DNA of 28,642 bases, taken from positions 1-28,642 of the forward strand of contig CAYOYN010000008.1 in the NCBI GenBank assembly GCA_964408235.1. The letters are read 5' to 3'. The stretch comes from SICU01 sp964408235 (GTDB lineage Archaea > Nanobdellota > Nanobdellia > Pacearchaeales > GW2011-AR1). Within the stretch, counting starts at the first letter, position 1; each line of letters opens with the position of its first letter. Shown piece after piece: positions 20,507 through 28,545 of the stretch. The notes beneath the pieces are model-generated. The model was not told where the DNA came from. It was given only the letters and a program-made list of their open reading frames with translations, and did not search any database. The position numbers and the translations under genes are program-made.

Positions 20507-23482
20507 TTATTTGAGAGAACTTATCTTATAAACTAAAGCCTCATACTTGGAAGCCAAACGTTCCTTATCCTTAGGAGAAAGTCTCTTATATTCTTCAGAA
20601 ATTAAAGGCAATCTAGATTTAGCCAATTTAGGGGATTTCTTAACATCTTGCATTGCATGATCTATCATTTTATGAACTCTAGAATAATCTGTAAATACTC
20701 CTAAAACATTATTAGTTTTAATAACAGGGAGAGAACCTTCTCTAAACTCCAAATTAATCTTATTATTTCCAACTCTTTCCTTTATTTGTTTAAGGTAATC
20801 AAGAGCATCTTGTTTTATCTTAACATCGCTAGAATAATTATTTGCTAGCTCATTATAATTCTGAATAGCTACCGAATAATCTTTTCTACTCAAAGCCTTC
20901 TTTCCTGAAGAAATAAGTCTTTGATCATAAGGTGCTAAAAGATCTCCAAACAAAACAAAAGCTACTACCATTACAAAAAGAATAATCCACAAAACCCATG
21001 GAACTGAAGAAGAACTGCTCACTATTTCTTCAGCCTGTTGTAAAGACATACCAGTAACATAAGACCCTTCAGATCCGCCATATAACAAATTCTGAATGAA
21101 TTCTTGTATTTTATCCTCTAACCCATTATAATCTGGAGAATTCAAAAAGTTTAATGTTAAATGTCCATCCAAACTATAAACTATAGCTGCAACATAATTT
21201 CTCTTCGCTCCTTCTAAACCATTCTGGAAATGAATCGAGATGATACTATTTCCTTGATTTATTGCTCCTGAACCTACAGTTCCAGGGTTACTTCCTCCGC
21301 TAGATCCTCCACCAAATCCACCAACGCCTTTTCCATCAAAAAGACCTGGCTTAAGATAGATATGTGATGAGCCCATATAACATATATCCCCAGTGAAAGC
21401 ATTATAACCAAATCCACCAAAATCAGTAAGATCTAAACTTGTGGCAATAATATAACTTGGAGTTAAACAAGTATCTGCAAGAGCAATACAAACTTCATCT
21501 CCCCTACAAGCTCCAACAAGACCATCTTCTGGGAAACCATTATTATAAGTTCCAGTTGTTACTGGGATAATAGATCCAGTCGAACTTCCTCCGCTACTTC
21601 CTCCACTTGAGCCACCGCTAGAACCTATAGACCCTATTTGAGCACCAGGCGCATTTACACAAGTGCTCATATATTCATCACAACCTGCTTCAACAGCACA
21701 ATTGTAGATGTAAAGAGGACAACTATAAGAACTGGCTGAACAAAGACTTACATCAAGAAGACACTGAGTAGGAAGATTGTAATATGGAGTAACATACTCT
21801 GAAATAAATTGATTCATTTGCGATTCAGTAATATAATTAGGGATGCATAAAGTTCCAAATTCATCACAAAGACCATTTACAGCACAATCATAGACTTGAG
21901 AGAATTCTCCACAAGTATTTGGAGCTTGAGAAGAACAATCGCTCAAAAGTGATTGGCAATCTAAATTAAGTTCTCCAAGGTTATAATTATCCAAGAAAAC
22001 TTGAAGTTGTTCTTCAGATATTTGCCCAGTTTGACCAGTCTGACTTTCGCCTTGACCCTCACTACCATCAGTAATTTGAATAGTTAAAGTAAGCCCATCT
22101 TCTTCAGCATTTGGATTACAAGTCACTCTAAAGTTTATGAAATATATTCCAGGTAATGCAAATCCAGGGTTTATTGTGGAAGTATATGTTCCAGTTTGAC
22201 CAGGGCCTAAAGAGTTAAAGCCATATCCTGGATTTGAAAACCCTTGATAAGTAAACCAAGTACCGTACGGTCCCAAGGCGGAGATCCTACAACTCTCTAA
22301 AGGAACCTGACCATCATTTATAATATTTATATCAAATCCAATATTTTGGGCAAATGAAGTTTGGATAGTTCCAGGGCCCTCAATCCTTAAAGCTACTTCA
22401 GGTTCCTGTTGCTCTTGACCCTGTTGCTCAGGAATAACGATCTCTCCAGGATAATAAATATCTCCTAATCTACCAAGAGAAGGTAACTTTGAAGAAAGAG
22501 CCTCAAGATCCTCAAGTGAAACCTTGATAACTTCTTTACGATTTATTTCCCAATTTGCCTGTTCAGCCTGTGCTTCAAACCTCTCAGTAACTTGACCAGT
22601 AAGCTTCTCATCAATATCTTTCAATTGTTTATCAATATCTGATAAACCAACAACTATTTCTTCTTGATACTCACTAAGCACAAAGGAAGAATATTTACTT
22701 GAAAGAGAATATGCATCTGAATAAGACTCCGCAGCCCTTTTTTTAGCTTCTTCTAAATTGATTTTATATCTTTTTAAATCTTCTTCGGTAAGAGGTTTTT
22801 TATCAACTATTTCCTTAACTTCAGATGCATATTTAGCACTTTCCTTAACAGAATCTACTTTCTGAGAAACTTCTTCTACAACTTTCTCCGGAGGCTTTGT
22901 ACTTCCCTCAATAACTTCGCCTTCACTAGTTTCGGGAACATAACAAAAATCTTCAAAGGCGTCACAAAAAACAGCTTCATGAGTATAATAACAAAGAGCT
23001 ACAATTCCATTACAGCCAACCCCTGCCTTATTACAAACCTCAACATATGTGGAACAATCATTTGTAACTGTAAAAGGAGTATAATAATTTTCAACCCATT
23101 GATCAAATGCTTCTGGATCATCTATATCTCTACTTACAACATTTTCTGCAAAAAAAGAACAACCATGTCCAGGAGCATCATGCTCTCCACCATTAAGCTC
23201 GATGATACAATAGGTTATGTAATCAGGAGCAGTGGCTTCTCCAGGAGCATCAACAAAATCGCTAATCTCTTGAGCATAATGTCCGGAAATGATATAGTCA
23301 CCCCTAGGGTCTAAATATGTATCAGCAAAATCTTGATATTGCTCTCTTTCAACAGCATAACCAGTTATCTTAGAACTATGCCAATCCCCATATGCGACGG
23401 AAAAAACAGTTAAAAATATAGCTACAGTAAAGAAAGAAACTGTATGTAGATTAAAAAATCCATCACTATCTCTTTTCACCAT
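20507..23482 (-). CDS. two-helix surface protein with three six-cysteine repeats and TPR-like tail
   Basis: 991 aa. Membrane helix 13-31 and ITGYAV (39-44), then a large outer part: cysteine repeat 1 (118-181), helical coiled segment (200-320), CARDB/Ig-like domain (360-475), cysteine repeats 2 (489-547) and 3 (551-609), Ser/Gly linker (618-637), a beta domain with a second Gly/Ser run (about 645-800), membrane helix 828-848, then about 140 cytoplasmic residues with one TPR-like unit (SSGKKALSRKDYSVAIQNYNEL) and basic helices. Each repeat has six Cys: C-x6-C-x6/7-C-x6/8-C-x5/8-C-x6-C. Both ends lie inside the cell. I do not recognise a named family; a sensor or adhesion scaffold is plausible. 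Confidence 0.8.
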   Translation of the reverse strand: MVKRDSDGFFNLHTVSFFTVAIFLTVFSVAYGDWHSSKITGYAVEREQYQDFADTYLDPRGDYIISGHYAQEISDFVDAPGEATAPDYITYCIIELNGGEHDAPGHGCSFFAENVVSRDIDDPEAFDQWVENYYTPFTVTNDCSTYVEVCNKAGVGCNGIVALCYYTHEAVFCDAFEDFCYVPETSEGEVIEGSTKPPEKVVEEVSQKVDSVKESAKYASEVKEIVDKKPLTEEDLKRYKINLEEAKKRAAESYSDAYSLSSKYSSFVLSEYQEEIVVGLSDIDKQLKDIDEKLTGQVTERFEAQAEQANWEINRKEVIKVSLEDLEALSSKLPSLGRLGDIYYPGEIVIPEQQGQEQQEPEVALRIEGPGTIQTSFAQNIGFDINIINDGQVPLESCRISALGPYGTWFTYQGFSNPGYGFNSLGPGQTGTYTSTINPGFALPGIYFINFRVTCNPNAEEDGLTLTIQITDGSEGQGESQTGQTGQISEEQLQVFLDNYNLGELNLDCQSLLSDCSSQAPNTCGEFSQVYDCAVNGLCDEFGTLCIPNYITESQMNQFISEYVTPYYNLPTQCLLDVSLCSASSYSCPLYIYNCAVEAGCDEYMSTCVNAPGAQIGSIGSSGGSSGGSSGGSSTGSIIPVTTGTYNNGFPEDGLVGACRGDEVCIALADTCLTPSYIIATSLDLTDFGGFGYNAFTGDICYMGSSHIYLKPGLFDGKGVGGFGGGSSGGSNPGTVGSGAINQGNSIISIHFQNGLEGAKRNYVAAIVYSLDGHLTLNFLNSPDYNGLEDKIQEFIQNLLYGGSEGSYVTGMSLQQAEEIVSSSSSVPWVLWIILFVMVVAFVLFGDLLAPYDQRLISSGKKALSRKDYSVAIQNYNELANNYSSDVKIKQDALDYLKQIKERVGNNKINLEFREGSLPVIKTNNVLGVFTDYSRVHKMIDHAMQDVKKSPKLAKSRLPLISEEYKRLSPKDKERLASKYEALVYKISSLK

Positions 23483-23529
23483 AACAAATTCATGGAAAAA
23501 ATACTTATTAAATCTATTCCTTGCCTAAG

Positions 23530-23537
23530 TTTAAATA
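23530..23537 (+). promoter_or_regulatory. TATA box for the UMP kinase operon
   Basis: TTTAAATA lies about 22-29 nt before the ATG at 23559, in the intergenic space shared with the divergent 991-aa gene. Confidence 0.65.
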
Positions 23538-23558
23538 AAGATTTTAACTAAGCTACTT

Positions 23559-24245
23559 ATGAAAGAAGTGATAGTCCTAAGTTTAGGAGGCAGCCTAATA
23601 GTGCCTGAAAAAATAGATCCTTCCTGGCTAGACAAATTCAAATCCACTATAATTAAGTTAACTAAAAAATATAAATTTGTAATAGTATGTGGTGGAGGTT
23701 TTGTTGCGCGAGAATATATAACAATTTTAAAAAAAGAACATAAAAATGTAAAAGAACAATCCCTTGCAGGAATAGCAGTGACTAGAATGAATGCAAGAAT
23801 AATGATGCAAATATTCGGAGATTGTGCAAACAAGAGTCTTCCAATGAATTTAGAGCAAGTAAAGGAAAATTTAGAAAAAAAAGACATAGTTTTTTGTGGA
23901 GCTTTAAGGTATGCTCCGAATCAAACCTCGGATAGCACCTCTGCTAAAATTGCAAATTACTTTAAAACTAGATTTATCAACATCACTAATGTAGAAGGAC
24001 TTTACACAGACAATCCTCAAAAAAATAAAAATGCAAAATTCATTAAAGAGATATCTTGGAAAGATTTTGAAAAAAGAGCATTAAGTATTAAGTATAAACC
24101 AGGCCAGCATTTTGTTTTAGATCAAAAAGCCTCAACAATAATAAGAAAAAATAAAATAACCACTTATATAATAGGAAAAGACGTAAAAAGCCTAGGAAAC
24201 TTATTGAAAAATAAAAAATTTAAAGGAACAACAATATCAGGATAA
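23559..24245 (+). CDS. pyrH: UMP kinase, archaeal type
   Basis: 228 aa, amino-acid-kinase fold. VIVLSLGGSLIVPEKID (4-20) is the P-loop-like opening, VIVCGGGFVAREYI the GGG loop, SLAGIAVTRMNARIM (about 69-83) the UMP-site helix, then GALRYAPNQTSDSTSAKIANYF and FINITNVEGLYTDNPQKNK, which match archaeal UMP kinase (TIGR02076-like). Phosphorylates UMP to UDP in the cytoplasm. First gene of the operon with rnp3, pheS and pheT; only one base separates it from the next gene. Confidence 0.92.
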   Translation: MKEVIVLSLGGSLIVPEKIDPSWLDKFKSTIIKLTKKYKFVIVCGGGFVAREYITILKKEHKNVKEQSLAGIAVTRMNARIMMQIFGDCANKSLPMNLEQVKENLEKKDIVFCGALRYAPNQTSDSTSAKIANYFKTRFINITNVEGLYTDNPQKNKNAKFIKEISWKDFEKRALSIKYKPGQHFVLDQKASTIIRKNKITTYIIGKDVKSLGNLLKNKKFKGTTISG

Positions 24246-24246
24246 A

Positions 24247-24678
24247 ATGATTAACAATCAAAAAATAGAAGAAGTAAAGAAGTTAATCAAAAAAGAACAA
24301 TCTCCTAAAATAATTCTCGCGCAAAACGATGAATTCAATAGAAAAGTGCTGGAATATGGTAATTTTGATATACTCCTATCAATAGAAAAAGGAAATAGAA
24401 CCAATAAAATAAGACAAACAGATAGCGGTTTAAACCAAGTTATTGCAAAAATTGCAAAAAATAAAGTTATCGCGATAGGAATAGATTTAGAAGAAATAAA
24501 GTCCCTAGAACCCAAACAAAAAGCAGAAAGAATCTCAAAAATAATTCAAAATATAAAATTATGCAGAAAAACTAAAACAAAAATCGCTATAAAAACGAGT
24601 AGTTTAGAAAAAGCTAGATCGTTCCTTTTAGGACTAGGAGCTTCAACAGAACAAATAAATGAAACAATAGTTTTTTAA
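24247..24678 (+). CDS. rnp3: RNase P protein component 3 (Rpp30), short form
   Basis: 143 aa. The Rpp30 signature is clear: EFNRKVLEYGNFDILLSIEKGNR, QTDSGLNQVIAKIAKNKVIAIGID (about 58-81) and IIQNIKLCRKTKTKIAIKTSS. These match the central TIM-barrel core of archaeal and eukaryotic Rpp30, which pairs with Pop5 to shape the RNase P catalytic RNA for tRNA 5' maturation. Archaeal forms are usually about 210-230 residues, so this protein lacks most of the N-terminal region of the barrel and is a reduced version. One base after pyrH, 21 bp before pheS: an operon of tRNA metabolism. Confidence 0.88.
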   Translation: MINNQKIEEVKKLIKKEQSPKIILAQNDEFNRKVLEYGNFDILLSIEKGNRTNKIRQTDSGLNQVIAKIAKNKVIAIGIDLEEIKSLEPKQKAERISKIIQNIKLCRKTKTKIAIKTSSLEKARSFLLGLGASTEQINETIVF

Positions 24679-24699
24679 TGTATTCAAATACCAAATAAT

Positions 24700-26199
24700 A
24701 TGGATAAAATAATTGACTCACTATCTCAAATTGAAAGAGCAATAATACCCTATCTCAACCATAAGATAGAAGATATTGAAAAAAAATCAAATCTTGACAG
24801 GACTACAGTTTTAAGGGCACTAGGCTTTTTAGAAAGTAAAGGGTTAGTTAAGATAGAACAAAAAACAAGTAAGATAGTAGATTTATCTGTAAATGGTGTG
24901 CATTATAAGAAAAACCATCTTCCTGAAAGAAAATTACTCATTTCAATAGAAGAAAACAATAATAAAAGCTTAGAAGAGATAAAAAATCTAACAAAATTAT
25001 CTGAAAATGAGTTCAGGGCAGCTTTAGGTGCCTTAAAGAAAAAAGCACTTATCTCATTAGACAATGGAAAAATAAGGATTTCAGTTTCAAAAGAAGAATG
25101 TTCTAAAAAATTTCCTGAAGAAAAATTAATAGAAAAAATACCTATCGAGTTAGAAAACCTTACAGATGAAGATAAATTAGCATTAGATTCTTTAAAGAGC
25201 AGAAAAGAAATAGTGGAGATAATAGAAAAAAAAGAAATTTCATTCAAACTAACTGAATCTGGAAAGGAAATTGTAGGGAAAAAAATAAATCTAGATCTTA
25301 TCGAGGAAGTTACTCCGGAACTCATAAAAAATTGGTCAGGGAATAAAAAATTCAGAAGATATGACTTTAACATAAAAATGCCATCTATTTATGGCGGAAA
25401 AAAGCATTTTGTAAACCAATCAATAGAACAAGGCAAAAAGATATGGTTAGAATTGGGTTTTAAGGAAATGACTGGAGACTATACAGTTAACGGTTTTTGG
25501 AACTTTGATGCATTATTTACCGCGCAAGATCATCCCGTAAGAGAAATGCAAGATACATTCTTCATTAAAGGAGTTCAAGGAAAATTACCTAATGAAGCTT
25601 TAGTTTCGAAAGTAAAAAAAGCTCATGAAGAAGGAGTAGATAATAGCCTTGGTTGGAGATATAAATGGAAAGAAGAGGAAAGCAAAAAAGTCCTGTTAAG
25701 AACACACACCACTTGTTTATCTTCAAAGAAATTAGCCTCTTTAAAGAAAGAGGATTTACCTGCAAAATTCTTTTCAGTAAATAAAGTATTTAGAAATGAA
25801 ACTCTCGACTGGAAACATGGATTCGAGTTTAATCAAGCTGAAGGGATAGTTATAGACCCTAAAGGAAATTTCCGGCACTTAATAGGATATCTAAAAGAAT
25901 TCGCAGCTAAAATGGGATATAAAAAAATCAGAATACAACCTGGATATTTCCCTTATACTGAGCCAAGCCTTGAAGGCTCAATTTGGAACGAAGAAAGAAA
26001 AGAATGGGTTGAAGTCCTAGCTGCAGGCATTTTCCGCCCAGAAGTAACAGTTCCATTATTGGGTACGGCAATGCCAGTTTTAGCATGGGGTCCAGGTTTT
26101 GATCGTCTTATGACTCAAGCACATAAAATAAAAGATTTAAGAGAACTATACAAAAACGATATAGATTATCTTAGAAATCATCCACTTTTACTAAAATGA
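24700..26199 (+). CDS. pheS: phenylalanyl-tRNA synthetase alpha subunit
   Basis: 499 aa, the archaeal/eukaryal form. N-terminal winged-helix DNA-like domains (about 1-130: KKSNLDRTTVLRALGFLESKGLVKI and similar), a coiled connector, then the catalytic core from about 215: GDYTVNGFWNFDALFTAQDHPVREMQDTF, motif 2 VNKVFRNETLDWKH, FEFNQAEGIVID, and motif 3 LAWGPGFDRLM near the end. Forms a heterotetramer with PheT to charge tRNA-Phe. The stop overlaps the pheT ATG by four bases. Confidence 0.96.
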   Translation: MDKIIDSLSQIERAIIPYLNHKIEDIEKKSNLDRTTVLRALGFLESKGLVKIEQKTSKIVDLSVNGVHYKKNHLPERKLLISIEENNNKSLEEIKNLTKLSENEFRAALGALKKKALISLDNGKIRISVSKEECSKKFPEEKLIEKIPIELENLTDEDKLALDSLKSRKEIVEIIEKKEISFKLTESGKEIVGKKINLDLIEEVTPELIKNWSGNKKFRRYDFNIKMPSIYGGKKHFVNQSIEQGKKIWLELGFKEMTGDYTVNGFWNFDALFTAQDHPVREMQDTFFIKGVQGKLPNEALVSKVKKAHEEGVDNSLGWRYKWKEEESKKVLLRTHTTCLSSKKLASLKKEDLPAKFFSVNKVFRNETLDWKHGFEFNQAEGIVIDPKGNFRHLIGYLKEFAAKMGYKKIRIQPGYFPYTEPSLEGSIWNEERKEWVEVLAAGIFRPEVTVPLLGTAMPVLAWGPGFDRLMTQAHKIKDLRELYKNDIDYLRNHPLLLK

Positions 26200-27824
26200 C
26201 AAATATAATATTTTCAAGAAGCGAATTTGAAAAACACATAAAGTTAACTCCTGAAATACAGGAAAAAATAACTCTATTTGGAACATCATTAGAAAATATC
26301 TCAAAAAATGAATTAGAAATAGAAATTTTTGCAAATAGACCAGATCTAATTTCCTTAGAAGGTTACGTAAGATCCTTTAAAAAATTTCTTGGAAAAGATA
26401 CAAAAAACAAAGAATATCCATTAAAAAAAGCAGACCAAAATCTTAAGTTATATGTAGATAAATCTGTAAAAGAAATAAGACCCTTTGTTTCTTGCGCCAT
26501 AATAAGAAAACTTAACCTTAATGAGGATAAATTAAAAGATTTAATCAATCTTCAAGAAAAGTTAGCATTAACGTTAGGAAGAAACAGGAAAAAAATAGCA
26601 ATAGGAATATATCCACTAGATAAGATAAACTTCCCAATTAGTTATGAAGCTCGCGATCCAAAAGAAATATCTTTTAGACCCTTAGGCTTAGACAAAGAAT
26701 TAAATGCAAAAGAAATATTGATAATGCACCCTACAGGTAGGAAGTATGAACACCTTCTAAAAGATTCTAAAAAATACCCTATATTCATTGATTCAAAAAA
26801 AGAGATCTTATCAATGCCACCAATAATAAATTCTGAAAACTCCGGTAAAGTAGATGTAAACACTAAAGAAGTTTTCATAGAGTGTACCGGTTTTGATAAA
26901 AATGCAGTGGAAAAAACGCTAATAATTATTGCTACAGCATTAGCCGAGTCAGGAGCATTAATTCAACAAATAGAAATAATAGACAATACAAGTTACCACT
27001 CTCCAAAATTAGATAATCAAAAAACAAAAATTTCAATAGATAATGTAAATAGACTATTGGGCCTAAAATTAAATGAAAACCAGATACAAAAACTTCTTGA
27101 AAAAATGGGACATTCTTATAAAAAAGGAATTGTGGAATCTCCCCCATATAGGGTAGATATTTTACATGAAGTTGACCTTATAGAAGATATTGCTATTGCC
27201 TATGGTTACGATAACTTAACTCCAGAAGTTCCAAATATCTCAACAGTGGGAGAAGAATCCAATGAAAGCATAATTAAAAGAAAATTATCTGAAATTTTAA
27301 TTGGCCTAGGAATTTTAGAAATTTCAACATATCACTTAATAAAACAACAAGAAGTTGAGAACAATAACTTAAAAGAAGTATTAGAATTACTTGACTCTAA
27401 AAATGAATATAAATACCTAAGACCTAATTTAATGATCTCCTCATTAAGAGTACTATCTGAAAATAAAAATTCAGAATATCCTCAAAAAATATTTGAGATC
27501 GGGAGAGTCTTCAATAAAAATATTCAAAAAGAAAATGGTATTGAAGAAAAGGATAATTTGATAATAAGCCTAACCCCTGCAAATGCCACAGAAATAAAAA
27601 AACATTTAGATTATTTATTTAAAATGTTAAATATAGATTATAAAATAAAAGAGCTAAACAAATCCGAACTAATTGAGGGAAGAACTTGTGCGATCTTAGT
27701 AAACAATAAACAAATAGGCTATTTTGGAGAGGTCCATCCAAACACTTTGAGAAATAACAACCTAAATATGCCAATAGCTATGGCAGAAATATCATTAGAA
27801 GAAATATATAATTCTTTTAGTTAA
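26196..27824 (+). CDS. pheT: phenylalanyl-tRNA synthetase beta subunit
   Basis: 542 aa, the short archaeal form without the N-terminal OB and C-terminal anticodon-binding domains of bacteria. Visible: ELEIEIFANRPDLISLEGYVR (about 35-55), the B3/B4 editing domain (HPTGRKYEHLL, FIDSKKEILSMPPIINSE, about 165-235), the B5 fold (SIDNVNRLLGLKLNENQIQKLL and PPYRVDILHEVDLIEDIAIAYGYDNL, about 280-345), and the catalytic-like core with RPNLMISSLRVL and GYFGEVHP. Partner of PheS. Convergent with the next gene, overlapping by eight bases. Confidence 0.96.
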   Translation: MTNIIFSRSEFEKHIKLTPEIQEKITLFGTSLENISKNELEIEIFANRPDLISLEGYVRSFKKFLGKDTKNKEYPLKKADQNLKLYVDKSVKEIRPFVSCAIIRKLNLNEDKLKDLINLQEKLALTLGRNRKKIAIGIYPLDKINFPISYEARDPKEISFRPLGLDKELNAKEILIMHPTGRKYEHLLKDSKKYPIFIDSKKEILSMPPIINSENSGKVDVNTKEVFIECTGFDKNAVEKTLIIIATALAESGALIQQIEIIDNTSYHSPKLDNQKTKISIDNVNRLLGLKLNENQIQKLLEKMGHSYKKGIVESPPYRVDILHEVDLIEDIAIAYGYDNLTPEVPNISTVGEESNESIIKRKLSEILIGLGILEISTYHLIKQQEVENNNLKEVLELLDSKNEYKYLRPNLMISSLRVLSENKNSEYPQKIFEIGRVFNKNIQKENGIEEKDNLIISLTPANATEIKKHLDYLFKMLNIDYKIKELNKSELIEGRTCAILVNNKQIGYFGEVHPNTLRNNNLNMPIAMAEISLEEIYNSFS

Positions 27825-28299
27825 AATAATCTCTATTTTTTTTGTTAGACTGCGGTACTGGAACTTTTTTTAGATTTCTTTCTAATATTCTTATTAGAGA
27901 CATAACTTCATCTTTCTTATTTTTCCAAACATTATTTATCTGATTTATTAGTTTAGCTTCCCCAGTTTCAGTTGAAAAAACATCAAGTTTATGAGATTCA
28001 ATTTCAAGCTCTACAAATGAATTTAAAACAGAATCTATAATTTTTTTATCTTCATTAGTTATTTCCTTGAGTAACATCAATAATATTGGAGTAGCTCCGG
28101 AAGGGTTTATCATTAATTCAACCAATTTATTATAATAAACCAGTTTTTCAACCATTATCCTTCTTATATCTCTTAAAAAATTACCAGAGTCCCTCTTAAT
28201 TTTACCTATATCAAAATTCAAATTCAATTCATCAAAATCTGGTAATTTGTGTTTCTTCTGTAAACCAGAATATATTTCTTTAAATTCATCAAGATTCAT
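27817..28299 (-). CDS. unrecognised helical protein
   Basis: 160 aa. Soluble, charged and mostly helical (KLPDFDELNLNFDIG, NFLRDIRRIMVEKLVYYNKLVELMINPSG, then long amphipathic helices to the Lys-rich end). A short ATPILLMLLKE stretch suggests a buried helix rather than a membrane one. I do not recognise the family, though such proteins with the DFDELNxxFDI opening occur in DPANN genomes as far as I recall. Its 3' end overlaps pheT by eight bases. A TATA-like AAATTATTAG region precedes the ATG at 28299. Confidence 0.7.
   Translation of the reverse strand: MNLDEFKEIYSGLQKKHKLPDFDELNLNFDIGKIKRDSGNFLRDIRRIMVEKLVYYNKLVELMINPSGATPILLMLLKEITNEDKKIIDSVLNSFVELEIESHKLDVFSTETGEAKLINQINNVWKNKKDEVMSLIRILERNLKKVPVPQSNKKNRDYFN
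27836..27843 (+). terminator. T-run after pheT
   Basis: Eight T starting 12 bases after the pheT stop would end transcription of the pyrH-rnp3-pheS-pheT operon on the plus strand. Confidence 0.5.
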
Positions 28300-28364
28300 A
28301 AAACATTACTAAAATTATTAGTATAAAAAAGTTTGTAAGTTATTCAAAATTACATACAAACAAA

Positions 28365-28373
28365 ACTTTAAAA
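28365..28373 (+). promoter_or_regulatory. TATA box for tRNA-Thr
   Basis: ACTTTAAAA about 25-33 nt before the tRNA 5' end at 28398. Confidence 0.6.
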
Positions 28374-28397
28374 CAAGATAAAAATAACTAGAATAAC

Positions 28398-28469
28398 GCC
28401 TCCGTGGCTCAGTGGTAGAGTGCGTCCTTGGTAAGGACGAGGTCCCGAGTTCAATCCTCGGCGGAGGCT
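28398..28469 (+). tRNA. tRNA-Thr(GGU)
   Basis: Acceptor GCCTCCG (28398-28404) pairs fully with CGGAGGC (28462-28468); T73, as usual for archaeal tRNA-Thr. D-arm GCTC/GAGT, anticodon stem CGTCC/GGACG, loop T-T-GGT-A-A (anticodon GGU), T-stem CCGAG/CTCGG with loop TTCAATC. No intron and no encoded CCA. Confidence 0.95.
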
Positions 28470-28545
28470 TGAAGTAAAGTGTTTTACACTTTAGCCTATG
28501 ACGACACTAAAAATTCATCAGAATTTTTTCAGTCAGCGGAGGCTT
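28461..28545 (+). repeat. direct repeat: copy of tRNA-Thr 3' end downstream
   Basis: GCGGAGGCTT occurs at 28461-28470 (acceptor 3' strand, T73 and one more T) and again at 28536-28545, 75 bp later, close to the 72-nt length of the tRNA itself. Confidence 0.85.
28471..28545 (+). ncRNA. structured tRNA-Thr trailer module (candidate)
   Basis: Hairpin TAAAGTGT-TTT-ACACTTTA (28475-28493, eight pairs), then a longer irregular stem: GCCT (28494-28497) with AGGC of the acceptor copy (28540-28543), TGAC/GTCA (28499-28502, 28532-28535) and AAAAATTC-ATCA-GAATTTTT (28509-28528). The acceptor copy is thus paired with a new partner, GCCT. No coding frame. Confidence 0.5.
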
